DNA of 64,000 nucleotides from Methylotenera_A aquatica. Its GTDB lineage: Bacteria > Pseudomonadota > Gammaproteobacteria > Burkholderiales > Methylophilaceae. A program made the translations under genes and the position numbers. Position 1 is the first letter of the stretch. Each line of letters begins with the position of its first letter. This document shows positions 27,290 through 35,664 of the stretch, one piece after another. The stretch spans positions 1,550,001 to 1,614,000 of the forward strand of contig OZ271846.1 of NCBI GenBank assembly GCA_965601485.1, in the 5' to 3' direction. Below the pieces are notes generated by a model. That model was given only the letters and a program-made list of their open reading frames with translations. It was not told where the DNA came from and ran no database searches.

Positions 27290-28750
27290 TTAAATCCAGA
27301 TAATATCAAATGCCTCTTTGGCATATTGGCTATCTGGCTGCAAAGTAACTCGTTTTTTTATAAAGTCTGATAAATTCGCTAAGCTTTGCGATTCTTCATC
27401 TTGTAACATATCAATCACTTGTGTGCAGGCAATCACTTTGAATTCTTTGGCGTTAAACTGTTTCGATTCGCGCAATAATTCGCGCATAATTTCGTAACAA
27501 ATGGTTTGCGCGGTTTTGTGCTCACCACGACCTTGGCACACATTGCAAGTCTCGCAAAGCAAATGCGCCAAGCTTTCCCTAGTACGTTTGCGCGTCATTT
27601 CCACTAGCCCAAGTGAGGTAAATCCATTAACACTAATACGTGCACGGTCAATGCTAACTGCTTTTTTAAGCTCTTCTAAAACGGTTTCGCGCTGTGTGTC
27701 GGTATCCATATCAATAAAATCGATAATGATAATGCCGCCTAAATTTCTTAAACGTAATTGGCGCGCAATGCAATGTACCGCTTCTAGATTGGTTTTATAA
27801 ATCGTATCTGATAAACTTTTGCCGCTAACAAAGCTACCAGTATTTACATCCACTGTAGTTAGCGCTTCGGTTTGATCAAAAATTAAATAGCCGCCTGATT
27901 TTAAATCGACTTTACGTGCCAGCGCGCGCTTGATTTCAATTTCAATACTATAAAAATCAAAAATTGGCCGCTCACCTTGATAGTGATAAAGCGGATTTAC
28001 CGCTTTTGAAACGTATAAATCGGCAAACTCTTTTAGCTGCAAATATGTTTCTTTAGAATCAACTCGAATACTGACTGTTTGGTCATTGACCACATCGCGC
28101 AAAATGCGTCGCGGCAGGCTTAAATCGTAAAAAACCAATGAGCGCTCACCTGCCGATTGACTATCCACCTGAATCTTCGCCCATACTTTTTGCAAGTAAT
28201 CGATATCGGCTAACAGCTCAGCATCACTCGCGGTTTCTGACATGGTGCGAATAATAAAGCCACCAGAACGTTTCTCTGGCAACAACCCAAGTAGGCGATT
28301 ACGCAACATTTCGCGCTCTTCTTCATCTTCAATCCGTTGCGAAACGCCAATATGATCTTGATGCGGCAAAAATACCAAAAAGCGCCCTGCAATACTCACT
28401 TCAGTGGTCAAGCGCGCGCCTTTCGTGCCAATAGGCTCTTTAATCACTTGCACGATGATCGATTGCCCTTCACGCAGTACATCTTGAATCAAGCGCTCCG
28501 TAGGCGGCTCTCCGTCAATATGACATTCCATAATATCTGCCACATGCAAAAAAGCCGCGCGCTGTAAGCCAATTTCCACAAAAGCCGATTGCATGCCAGG
28601 CAGTACCCGGCACACTTTGCCGCGATAAACATTTCCCACAATGCCTAGTGAAGAGCTACGCTCAATGTGTAACTCTTGCGCGATGCCCTGCTCTAACACG
28701 GCCACGCGCGTTTCTTGTGGCGTTACATTGATTAAAATTTCTTGTCCCAA
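27290..28750 (-). CDS. rng: Ribonuclease G
   Basis: RNase G is an endoribonuclease of 16S rRNA 5' maturation and mRNA decay. The 486-residue protein opens MGQEILINVTPQETRVAVLE, has the S1 domain (GNVYRGKVCRVLPGMQSAFV) near residue 40, the active-site segment GGIIIIDFIDM near 340, and the zinc-link CETCNVCQGRGE near 402. The length and lack of a long C-terminal tail make it RNase G rather than RNase E. It follows maf in a conserved maf-rng pair. Confidence 0.95.
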   Translation of the reverse strand: MGQEILINVTPQETRVAVLEQGIAQELHIERSSSLGIVGNVYRGKVCRVLPGMQSAFVEIGLQRAAFLHVADIMECHIDGEPPTERLIQDVLREGQSIIVQVIKEPIGTKGARLTTEVSIAGRFLVFLPHQDHIGVSQRIEDEEEREMLRNRLLGLLPEKRSGGFIIRTMSETASDAELLADIDYLQKVWAKIQVDSQSAGERSLVFYDLSLPRRILRDVVNDQTVSIRVDSKETYLQLKEFADLYVSKAVNPLYHYQGERPIFDFYSIEIEIKRALARKVDLKSGGYLIFDQTEALTTVDVNTGSFVSGKSLSDTIYKTNLEAVHCIARQLRLRNLGGIIIIDFIDMDTDTQRETVLEELKKAVSIDRARISVNGFTSLGLVEMTRKRTRESLAHLLCETCNVCQGRGEHKTAQTICYEIMRELLRESKQFNAKEFKVIACTQVIDMLQDEESQSLANLSDFIKKRVTLQPDSQYAKEAFDIIWI

Positions 28751-28784
28751 TTTGTTACCTTGTTTTCTTATTTAACTATTATAT

Positions 28785-29369
28785 TTAAAAGCCAAACCTT
28801 TTAAGCAGCATGAATGTTTCATGCACAGGCAAACCCATCACACCACTATAACTGCCATCAATTCGTTTAATCCAATTACCCGCTAAACCCTGTATGGCAT
28901 AACTACCCGCTTTGTCTTTATGATCTTTAGTAGCAATGTACGCTGCTATCATAGCATCGCTGAGCGGCATCATCTCCACCAATGTAGTGTTTAGCGCCAA
29001 CTCAATTTGCTGATTAAACATCACAGCTACTGCCGTATGAACTTGATGTTGTGTACCAGATAATTTTTTAAGCATTTCCGCAGCGTCTGCATCATCTTCT
29101 GGTTTGCCAAAAATACTATCTCTTAGTGCAACTGCAGTATCGGCTGCCAAAATGGGCATTTCAGCTTGCTTTGCGTTTAATTGCCCTTTAATGACTAGCG
29201 CCTTTTGTTTCGCCAAGCGCAATACATAATCGCTTGGCGATTCATTATCCAATTGCGATTCATCAATATCAGCAGGCATCACTACGCAATTAATACCCAT
29301 TTGCATTAAAATGGTCGCTCGGCGAGGGCTTTGTGAAGCTAATATGATTTTTTGAATATTTATCTGCAT
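28785..29369 (-). CDS. maf: Maf-type nucleoside triphosphate pyrophosphatase
   Basis: The 194-residue protein has the family start IILASQSPRRATILMQMGI, ILAADTAVAL and GKPEDDADAAEML, plus the late motif YAIQGLAGNWIKRIDGSYSGVMGLP. Maf proteins hydrolyse dTTP/UTP and modified NTPs. The position beside rng matches the YhdE branch (dTTP/UTPase). It has a 34-nt spacing to rng. Confidence 0.93.
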   Translation of the reverse strand: MQINIQKIILASQSPRRATILMQMGINCVVMPADIDESQLDNESPSDYVLRLAKQKALVIKGQLNAKQAEMPILAADTAVALRDSIFGKPEDDADAAEMLKKLSGTQHQVHTAVAVMFNQQIELALNTTLVEMMPLSDAMIAAYIATKDHKDKAGSYAIQGLAGNWIKRIDGSYSGVMGLPVHETFMLLKRFGF

Positions 29370-29468
29370 TGCGTTGCTCTTAATTGTTTACTATAAAATT
29401 ATTTAAAACCATACTAACAAAGCTATGCTTGCTTACAAACCTTAACCTGTCAATTATGAGTAAAATTC

Positions 29469-30119
29469 ATGGATTTACTGAATCAAGATTTTAGCCACTT
29501 ACTCAAAATTACTATTGCACTACTAGCGATTGTGAATCCGATTGGCAGTTTGCCAATTTTTATTAGCGCAACTGATGGCTGGAGTGTGCCTGACCGTGCT
29601 AGAAACGCGCGCACTGTTGCTGTAACTGTATTTATAGTCTTAAGTCTAGCGGCATTTGTTGGTGATGGTATGTTAAGTTTCTTTGGCATTTCTATTCCAT
29701 CGTTCCAAGTTGGCGGCGGCATTTTAATTATGCTAATTTCTATCTCCATGATGCACGGAAAACAAGGCGGCAATCGCCAAACGGCTGAAGAAGCGCAAAG
29801 TCTGGCAGAACATGAAGTGATTGCTATTGTGCCACTGAGCATTCCTTTGTTAGCGGGGCCAGGCGCGATTTCTAATATGATTTTAAGCGCGCAACAACAA
29901 CCAACATTTCTTGGTCACCTTTCGCTGGTTATTCCAGTTTTGTTAGTCAGCATCATTATTTGGCTAGTGCTTAAATTATCCGATAACATTACGCAAAGAC
30001 TAGGGACCATCGGCATCAATATTATCACGCGCTTAATGGGGCTAATTTTGGCAGCAATGGCGGTTGAATTTATTGCGCATGGCTTATTAGGCTTATTTCC
30101 TCAACTCGCAAGCAGCTAG
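29469..30119 (+). CDS. MarC family membrane protein (YhgN-like)
   Basis: The 216-residue protein has six predicted membrane segments. It shows the duplicated MarC motif: ALLAIVNPIGSLPIFISAT in the first half and VPLSIPLLAGPGAISNMIL in the second. The MarC family was once linked to multiple antibiotic resistance, but that was not confirmed and the transported substrate is unknown. The first start, ATG at 29469, gives the expected N-terminus. Confidence 0.9.
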   Translation: MDLLNQDFSHLLKITIALLAIVNPIGSLPIFISATDGWSVPDRARNARTVAVTVFIVLSLAAFVGDGMLSFFGISIPSFQVGGGILIMLISISMMHGKQGGNRQTAEEAQSLAEHEVIAIVPLSIPLLAGPGAISNMILSAQQQPTFLGHLSLVIPVLLVSIIIWLVLKLSDNITQRLGTIGINIITRLMGLILAAMAVEFIAHGLLGLFPQLASS

Positions 30120-30176
30120 CGACCAATCTGATATTTTTAGGTAAAATAGGCATACTAATTAAAAAAAGTATTCTTT

Positions 30177-30629
30177 TTGAAAAATCAACAATTTAGGCCC
30201 AACTCCACAGTCGCTGCCATTATCGAGCAAAACGGTAAGTTTTTGTTGGTAGAAGAAAAAACCGATAGAGGCAACCGTTTTAACCAACCTGCTGGCCATT
30301 TAGAAGATAACGAAACACTTGTGCAAGCTGTGATTCGCGAAACTTTAGAAGAATCGGCCTATGATTTTGTCCCCACGGCTTTGTTGGGAATTTACCATTG
30401 GAAACACCCGCATAACGACATCACTTATTTGCGTTTTGCCTTTATTGGCAACGTTGGCGTACATTATGAAACGCAACAATTAGACGATGGCATTATCAGC
30501 GCCGTTTGGATGACGCTTGACGAAATTCACGAAAAAGCCACATTAATGCGCAGCCCACAAGTATTAACCTGTATTGAAGACTATTTAAGCGGAAAAAGCT
30601 TTCCATTAGAAGTGATTACTAACTTATGA
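30177..30629 (+). CDS. nudJ: Nudix hydrolase, NudJ-like
   Basis: The 150-residue protein has the Nudix box GHLEDNETLVQAVIRETLEE followed by SAY, within a NudJ-type frame (NSTVAAIIEQNGKFLLVEE, GIYHWKHP and TYLRFAFIG). NudJ hydrolyses thiamine pyrophosphates and nucleoside di/triphosphates. The start is TTG at 30177. It overlaps mnmA by 4 nt, the same neighbour as in E. coli, which supports the assignment. Confidence 0.88.
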   Translation: MKNQQFRPNSTVAAIIEQNGKFLLVEEKTDRGNRFNQPAGHLEDNETLVQAVIRETLEESAYDFVPTALLGIYHWKHPHNDITYLRFAFIGNVGVHYETQQLDDGIISAVWMTLDEIHEKATLMRSPQVLTCIEDYLSGKSFPLEVITNL

Positions 30630-31720
30630 CCAAAAAGAGAGTTGTTGTAGGCCTATCTGGCGGTGTCGATTCATCTGTAACTGCGCTGTTATTGAAACAG
30701 CAAGGCTATGATGTGGTTGGCCTTTTCATGAAAAATTGGGAAGATGACGACAATGATGAATACTGTTCATCCAAGCAAGATCTAATTGATGCAGTTTCAA
30801 TTGCCGATAAAATTGGTATTGATATTGAAGCAGTGAATTTTAGTGCCGAATATAAAGACCGTGTATTTGCTAACTTTTTAAGTGAATATGAAGCAGGTCG
30901 CACGCCAAATCCTGATATTCTATGCAATGCGGAAATTAAATTTAGGGCATTTTTAGATCATGCTATGAGTTTAGGCGCCGATTTAATTGCCACTGGTCAT
31001 TACGCGCAAGTGCGTGAAAACCCCTTAAAACCGGGCTTATTTCAACTACTAAAAGCCGATGATGGCAGTAAAGATCAAAGTTATTTTTTGTATAGGCTTA
31101 ATCAAGCTCAATTAAGCAAAACATTGTTCCCACTGGGAAAATATCTAAAAACTGAAGTACGCGAGATTGCACGCCAAGTAGGCTTAATAAATGCGGACAA
31201 AAAAGATTCAACTGGCATTTGCTTTATAGGTGAGCGCCCTTTTCAAGAATTTTTACAACGCTATTTGCCCAAAAAACCGGGTGTTATTAAAAATGCTGAA
31301 GGCAAATTAGTGGGTCATCATGAAGGCTTAATGTATTACACATTGGGCCAGCGCCAAGGCTTAAAAATTGGTGGTAGCCGCGATAGCAATGGTGAACCAT
31401 GGTTTGTTGCTGCAAAAGATATGTTCAAAAATGAGCTCATTGTGGTGCAAGGTCATGAACATCCTTTATTGCTAAGCGACGGCTTAAAAGCCAGCCAATT
31501 AACATGGATAGACAACGAAGAACCTATTACCAACTGGGTGTACGCTGCTAAGACGCGCTACCGCCAGCCCGATGCGCCTTGCGAAATTGATGCATTAGAT
31601 AGCACGGAGCTAACGGTTAAATTTGGTCAAAAACAATGGGGGATTACGCCTGGGCAATCGGCAGTAGTGTATGAAAGCAATGTTTGCCTCGGCGGTGGCA
31701 TTATCACCACCGCCATATAA
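30626..31720 (+). CDS. mnmA: tRNA-specific 2-thiouridylase
   Basis: MnmA inserts sulfur at the wobble uridine U34 of Lys, Glu and Gln tRNAs. The 364-residue protein has the PP-loop VGLSGGVDSSVTALLLK, the first catalytic cysteine in NPDILCNAEIKF near residue 101, and the second in DSTGICFIGERPF near residue 198. The QRQGLKIGG loop and the C-terminal barrel are complete. It is coupled to nudJ. Confidence 0.95.
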   Translation: MTKKRVVVGLSGGVDSSVTALLLKQQGYDVVGLFMKNWEDDDNDEYCSSKQDLIDAVSIADKIGIDIEAVNFSAEYKDRVFANFLSEYEAGRTPNPDILCNAEIKFRAFLDHAMSLGADLIATGHYAQVRENPLKPGLFQLLKADDGSKDQSYFLYRLNQAQLSKTLFPLGKYLKTEVREIARQVGLINADKKDSTGICFIGERPFQEFLQRYLPKKPGVIKNAEGKLVGHHEGLMYYTLGQRQGLKIGGSRDSNGEPWFVAAKDMFKNELIVVQGHEHPLLLSDGLKASQLTWIDNEEPITNWVYAAKTRYRQPDAPCEIDALDSTELTVKFGQKQWGITPGQSAVVYESNVCLGGGIITTAI

Positions 31721-31784
31721 AAATTCTGTGGTATTATCACTGCCGCCATTTATTCTAAAGTTCGATAGTGCGATTGTGTTATGT

Positions 31785-31934
31785 TTAAAGTAAATTAATA
31801 CTGCTTAGTTTTTCAGCATAAATATCGCGGATAATTCGCGTCAATTCTTTGGCGTAGTGACGTGCCATCATTTCATTAGTGCCGATTGCATGCAGCTCAG
31901 AGCGAAGTCCATTGGCGCCAATCGGCTTGACCAT
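31785..31934 (-). CDS. Small hypothetical protein (49 aa)
   Basis: An ATG at 31934 with GGAGG 12 nt upstream opens a 49-codon frame: MVKPIGANGLRSELHAIGTN, then EMMARHYAKELTRIIRDIYA and EKLSSINLL. The composition is clearly protein-like, with an amphipathic second half. A second ATG 5 nt upstream is followed at once by TAA. It lies between mnmA and the GST gene, on the GST strand. I do not recognise a family. It could be a real small protein or the stump of a lost gene. Confidence 0.45.
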   Translation of the reverse strand: MVKPIGANGLRSELHAIGTNEMMARHYAKELTRIIRDIYAEKLSSINLL

Positions 31935-31981
31935 TACATAATTATCCTCCACATATTAAATAAATTACAAATTTAAACAAA

Positions 31982-32590
31982 CTAGTCCACTGGCATGCTT
32001 AGCTTAAAGCTGGGGCGCTTTACTAAAACGTTGTAATGCTTGGCCAAATTGGGAAATTTGTCTTGCCATTGCAAATGCTTAAATCGCAAATCGATGTATC
32101 CCAGCATGCAACCCAAGGCAATATCGGCTAGGCTAAATGTCTCGTTTACACACCATTTTTTCTTGGTAATATCCAAATTAAGCACTTCTAAACCTAGCAA
32201 CACTTTAGCCAGTTGTTTATCAATATTGGCTTGCGACTGATGCGCTGGCTCACGACGACTTTCTAACATGGCGCTAACTGCCGCATCGCAAATACCATCG
32301 GCTAACGACTCCCAGCGGCGGGTAATCATTTTACTGGTGCTATCTTGCGGAATTAAATGAGCACCTGGGGCACGATTGTCTAAATATTCCACAATCACTT
32401 TTGAATCGTAAACGCTGTCGTTATCATCTAAAACTAATACGGGCACTTTTCCCAACGGGTTATAATTTTTGACGGGGCAATCAGGATCTGCTAGCACCAC
32501 TTCTTGCAATTCAATGTCGATGTGCTTTTCAAGCGCAACAATACGCACTTTGCGCGCATAAGGACTATTTGGGGTATATAAAAGCTTCAT
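31982..32590 (-). CDS. Glutathione S-transferase family protein
   Basis: The 202-residue protein has an N-terminal thioredoxin-like domain (MKLLYTPNSPYARKVRIVAL, NPLGKVPVLVLDD, and DSKVIVEYLD, the glutathione-binding site). The C-terminal helical domain has WCVNETFSLADIALGCML, the N-capping box. It is closest by eye to E. coli YibF. The catalytic position is Ser9 in the SPYARK motif. The substrate is unknown. Confidence 0.9.
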   Translation of the reverse strand: MKLLYTPNSPYARKVRIVALEKHIDIELQEVVLADPDCPVKNYNPLGKVPVLVLDDNDSVYDSKVIVEYLDNRAPGAHLIPQDSTSKMITRRWESLADGICDAAVSAMLESRREPAHQSQANIDKQLAKVLLGLEVLNLDITKKKWCVNETFSLADIALGCMLGYIDLRFKHLQWQDKFPNLAKHYNVLVKRPSFKLSMPVD

Positions 32591-32666
32591 ATGATTTTGT
32601 TTTAAATGAATTTCGCATTAACAAAGAGAAAAAAGATTCGTAATTAATTTGCATTATAATAGATTA

Positions 32667-33548
32667 ATGCTAACACCTCTATTTACACAACATTATCCAA
32701 GGGGATCAGACGCATTTAACGCTTTAATTGAGCAAGATATCAGGCAAGCTTTAGAAGAAGACGTTTGTAAAAGCGATTTAACGGCAATGCTAATACCTGC
32801 CGCCAATATAGCTCAAGCCACCATTATTACGCGTGAAGATGCTGTAATTTGTGGCATTGATTGGGCAAATGCTTGTTTTAGAGCCATCGATGCCGATGTC
32901 AAAATAAAATGGTTAGTGAATGAAGGCGAAAAAATTGCTGCTAATCAATTGTTATGCGAGATTACAGGCAACGCCCGCGCGCTATTAACAGCAGAGCGTT
33001 GCGCACTTAACTTTTTGCAATTAATGTCGGCCGTTGCCACGCAAACGCACCAATTTGTGATGGCGGTTTCTGGTACTAAAGCGCAAATATTAGATACCCG
33101 AAAAACCATTCCTGGCTTACGATTAACGCAAAAATATGCTGTAACGGTTGGTGGTGGCGCAAACCAACGCCTTTGTTTGTACGATGGAATTTTGATTAAA
33201 GAGAACCATATTGCCGCAGCAGGCAGCATTTCGGCAGCGCTTGAACAGGCATTCAAAGCGCATCCAAACGTCAGTATGCAAATTGAGGTTGAAGACTTAG
33301 ATCAATTAAAACAAGCGTTAGACGCAGGCGCTACCAGTATTTTATTGGATAATTTTGGCTTGCTAGATATGAAAAAAGCCGTGCAATTTAATGAAGAGCA
33401 CTTTGCTGGCCGCGCTCTGCTCGAAGCCTCTGGCGGCGTTGATTTAAGCTCTGCGCGCGCCATTGCTTTAACAGGCGTTAACCGGATTTCAATCGGCAGC
33501 CTTACCAAACATATCCGTGCCATTGATTTATCATTAAGAATCAAATAG
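32667..33548 (+). CDS. nadC: Quinolinate phosphoribosyltransferase (nicotinate-nucleotide pyrophosphorylase)
   Basis: NadC converts quinolinate and PRPP to nicotinate mononucleotide in NAD synthesis, upstream of NadE. The protein has SGTKAQILDTRKTIPGLR near residue 140, KYAVTVGGGANQRLCLYDG, ILIKENHI and EVEDLDQL. I prefer the ATG at 32667 (MLTPLFTQHYPRG, 293 residues) over the TTG at 32649. A TATAAT box lies between them (32655-32660), and that would place the transcript start at or near the ATG. A short or absent leader is possible. Confidence 0.94.
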   Translation: MLTPLFTQHYPRGSDAFNALIEQDIRQALEEDVCKSDLTAMLIPAANIAQATIITREDAVICGIDWANACFRAIDADVKIKWLVNEGEKIAANQLLCEITGNARALLTAERCALNFLQLMSAVATQTHQFVMAVSGTKAQILDTRKTIPGLRLTQKYAVTVGGGANQRLCLYDGILIKENHIAAAGSISAALEQAFKAHPNVSMQIEVEDLDQLKQALDAGATSILLDNFGLLDMKKAVQFNEEHFAGRALLEASGGVDLSSARAIALTGVNRISIGSLTKHIRAIDLSLRIK

Positions 33549-33619
33549 TGTACTCATAGTTAAAATATTAATATTTGCGTTTCAAGATTACTATTAAGCC
33601 ATTTTAAATAAAGCAATCA

Positions 33620-35485
33620 ATGACCAAATTACCAGATACTGTCAGTAACCCTACCTTACTAAACGCTGCAAGCTTAGCAAAGCAAACTGGGCATTCTATT
33701 AGCAAGCCTGCTGGGGTATCAAAAGCAGGCGGAAAATCCAAATTAAGTTTGGGCGATGTGTTGCGCATGCTGGTGAATGATGGCAGATTAGATAAAGCGC
33801 AAGCCGAAAAGCTTTATAAGGATCGCCAACTTGATAGCTCTAACCTACACCCATTAGTGGTGATTGGAGATCAAAACTGGAAAGATTTGCGCCCGCCACA
33901 CAAATCGTTAACGGTAGATTATTTAAGCCGCTGGCTATCAATACAAACAGGGCTGGATTTTTATCCTATTGATCCATTAAAACTGGATTTTACTTCTGCC
34001 GCGCAAATCGTCTCAAAAGCCTATGCCGAAAGGTTAAGAATCATGCCTATTTCGGTGCAAGGTGATGAAGCTACTGTGGCCACCTCTGAGCCTTATCAGC
34101 TAGATTGGATACCCGATTTAGAGCGTATATTAAATATGCGCATCAAGCTAGTGTTTGCTAACCCGCTAGAAATTAACCGTTATTTGCCAGAAATTTACAG
34201 CCTCGCCAGCTCGATTAATCAAGCCAACGTGGCTAAAGCAGGGCAAATTGTTGGTGTGCAAAATTTTGAGCAACTGGTGGAGCTAGGCAAAGATAAAAAC
34301 TTAGATGCAAATGAGCAGCATGTGGTGAATATTGTGGATTGGCTGTTTAAATACGCGTTTGAACAGCGCGCCAGCGATATTCACCTAGAGCCAAGGCGTA
34401 ATATGGGCATGATGCGCTTTAGAATTGATGGTGTATTGCACCAGGTATATCAGTTACCCAGCAATATTATGAACGCGATTACCAGCCGCATTAAATTACT
34501 TGGCCGTATGGATATGGTAGAAAAGCGTCGCCCACAAGATGGCCGGATTAAAACGGTTAGCAATACTGGCGCTGAAGTCGAATTACGTTTGTCCACCATG
34601 CCTACCGCATTTGGTGAAAAATTGGTCATGCGAGTTTTTACGCCAGATGTTATTGTGCAAGATTTTGTGCAATTGGGATTTTCCAAAAAACAAGCCGATT
34701 TATGGGAGAAATGGACTAAATTGCCTAACGGCATTATTTTAGTCACGGGGCCAACAGGCTCCGGAAAAACCACCACTTTATATTCCACCCTTAAACAGCT
34801 GGCAACGCCAGAAGTAAACGTAAGTACCGTTGAAGACCCGATTGAGATGATTGAGCCTGCGTTTAACCAAATGCAAGTTACCAGTAATATTGGGCTTAAT
34901 TTTGCGGATGGTATTCGCACGTTAATGCGGCAAGACCCAGACATTATTATGGTAGGTGAAATTCGCGATATTGAAACCGCCGATATGGCGATTCAAGCCG
35001 CCTTAACCGGCCATTTAGTGCTCTCTACATTACATACTAACGATGCGCCCGCGGCTATTACGCGACTTTTAGATTTAGGCGTAGCGCCTTATTTAATTCA
35101 TTCTACCGTGCTAGGCATTATGGCTCAGCGCTTAGTGCGGACTTTATGCCCCGCTTGCAAAGCGCCACACGAAATTACAGATGATGAATGGAAATCCATC
35201 ACCTATCCATTTAAAGCAGCCAAACCCACCACTTGCATGAAAGCTGTTGGCTGCATTGAATGCCGCAACACAGGCTACCGTGGCCGCAGCGGTATTTATG
35301 AAATGCTGACCATGACACCCAAATTGCGAAAGTTGATTAGTGCAGATACCGATTTACCCATGATTAGAAACATGGCTTACCAAGATGGCATGCAGCCACT
35401 CATGTTAAATGGTGCCGAAAAAGTGGCGGCAGGATTAACTACGGTAGAAGAATTGTTAAAAGTAGCTCCACCGTTAGAATCTTAA
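33620..35485 (+). CDS. GspE/PulE-type ATPase (orphan, PilB-like)
   Basis: The 621-residue protein has a low-complexity N-terminus (about 45 residues), a T2SSE N-terminal domain (to about 190), and the ATPase core. The core has Walker A GPTGSGKTTTLYSTLK near 377, VSTVEDPIEMIEP, the Walker B RQDPDIIMVGEIRDIETADM and a His box. Four cysteines of the zinc site are in CPACK (near 510) and CIECRNTGYRGRSGIYE (near 544). It resembles an extension ATPase, but the true pilB with pilC is at 56.6 kb and no gsp genes surround it. Its role could be a second pilus or secretion machine, or regulation. A weak hairpin AAAAAG-CCG-CTTTTT follows the stop. Confidence 0.88.
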   Translation: MTKLPDTVSNPTLLNAASLAKQTGHSISKPAGVSKAGGKSKLSLGDVLRMLVNDGRLDKAQAEKLYKDRQLDSSNLHPLVVIGDQNWKDLRPPHKSLTVDYLSRWLSIQTGLDFYPIDPLKLDFTSAAQIVSKAYAERLRIMPISVQGDEATVATSEPYQLDWIPDLERILNMRIKLVFANPLEINRYLPEIYSLASSINQANVAKAGQIVGVQNFEQLVELGKDKNLDANEQHVVNIVDWLFKYAFEQRASDIHLEPRRNMGMMRFRIDGVLHQVYQLPSNIMNAITSRIKLLGRMDMVEKRRPQDGRIKTVSNTGAEVELRLSTMPTAFGEKLVMRVFTPDVIVQDFVQLGFSKKQADLWEKWTKLPNGIILVTGPTGSGKTTTLYSTLKQLATPEVNVSTVEDPIEMIEPAFNQMQVTSNIGLNFADGIRTLMRQDPDIIMVGEIRDIETADMAIQAALTGHLVLSTLHTNDAPAAITRLLDLGVAPYLIHSTVLGIMAQRLVRTLCPACKAPHEITDDEWKSITYPFKAAKPTTCMKAVGCIECRNTGYRGRSGIYEMLTMTPKLRKLISADTDLPMIRNMAYQDGMQPLMLNGAEKVAAGLTTVEELLKVAPPLES

Positions 35486-35664
35486 AAAGCCGCTTTTTTG
35501 TCTGGCTTATTTTGATCACTTTCAATTCGAAATTTTGCTACCTACTTCAATTTTCTCTTCTCACTAGGTTTAATCACGTAATTACAATGGACTAAACTTG
35601 ACCAATTTCGAGTAAACGGTTATGGTTTAGGGTTAATCATTTAATCGTAAAAAATCAAGTTTTT

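Noticed and set aside
35486..35664. Branched-chain amino acid leader peptide/attenuator before ilvB
   Set aside because: No short ORF rich in Val/Leu/Ile codons followed by alternative hairpins could be found.
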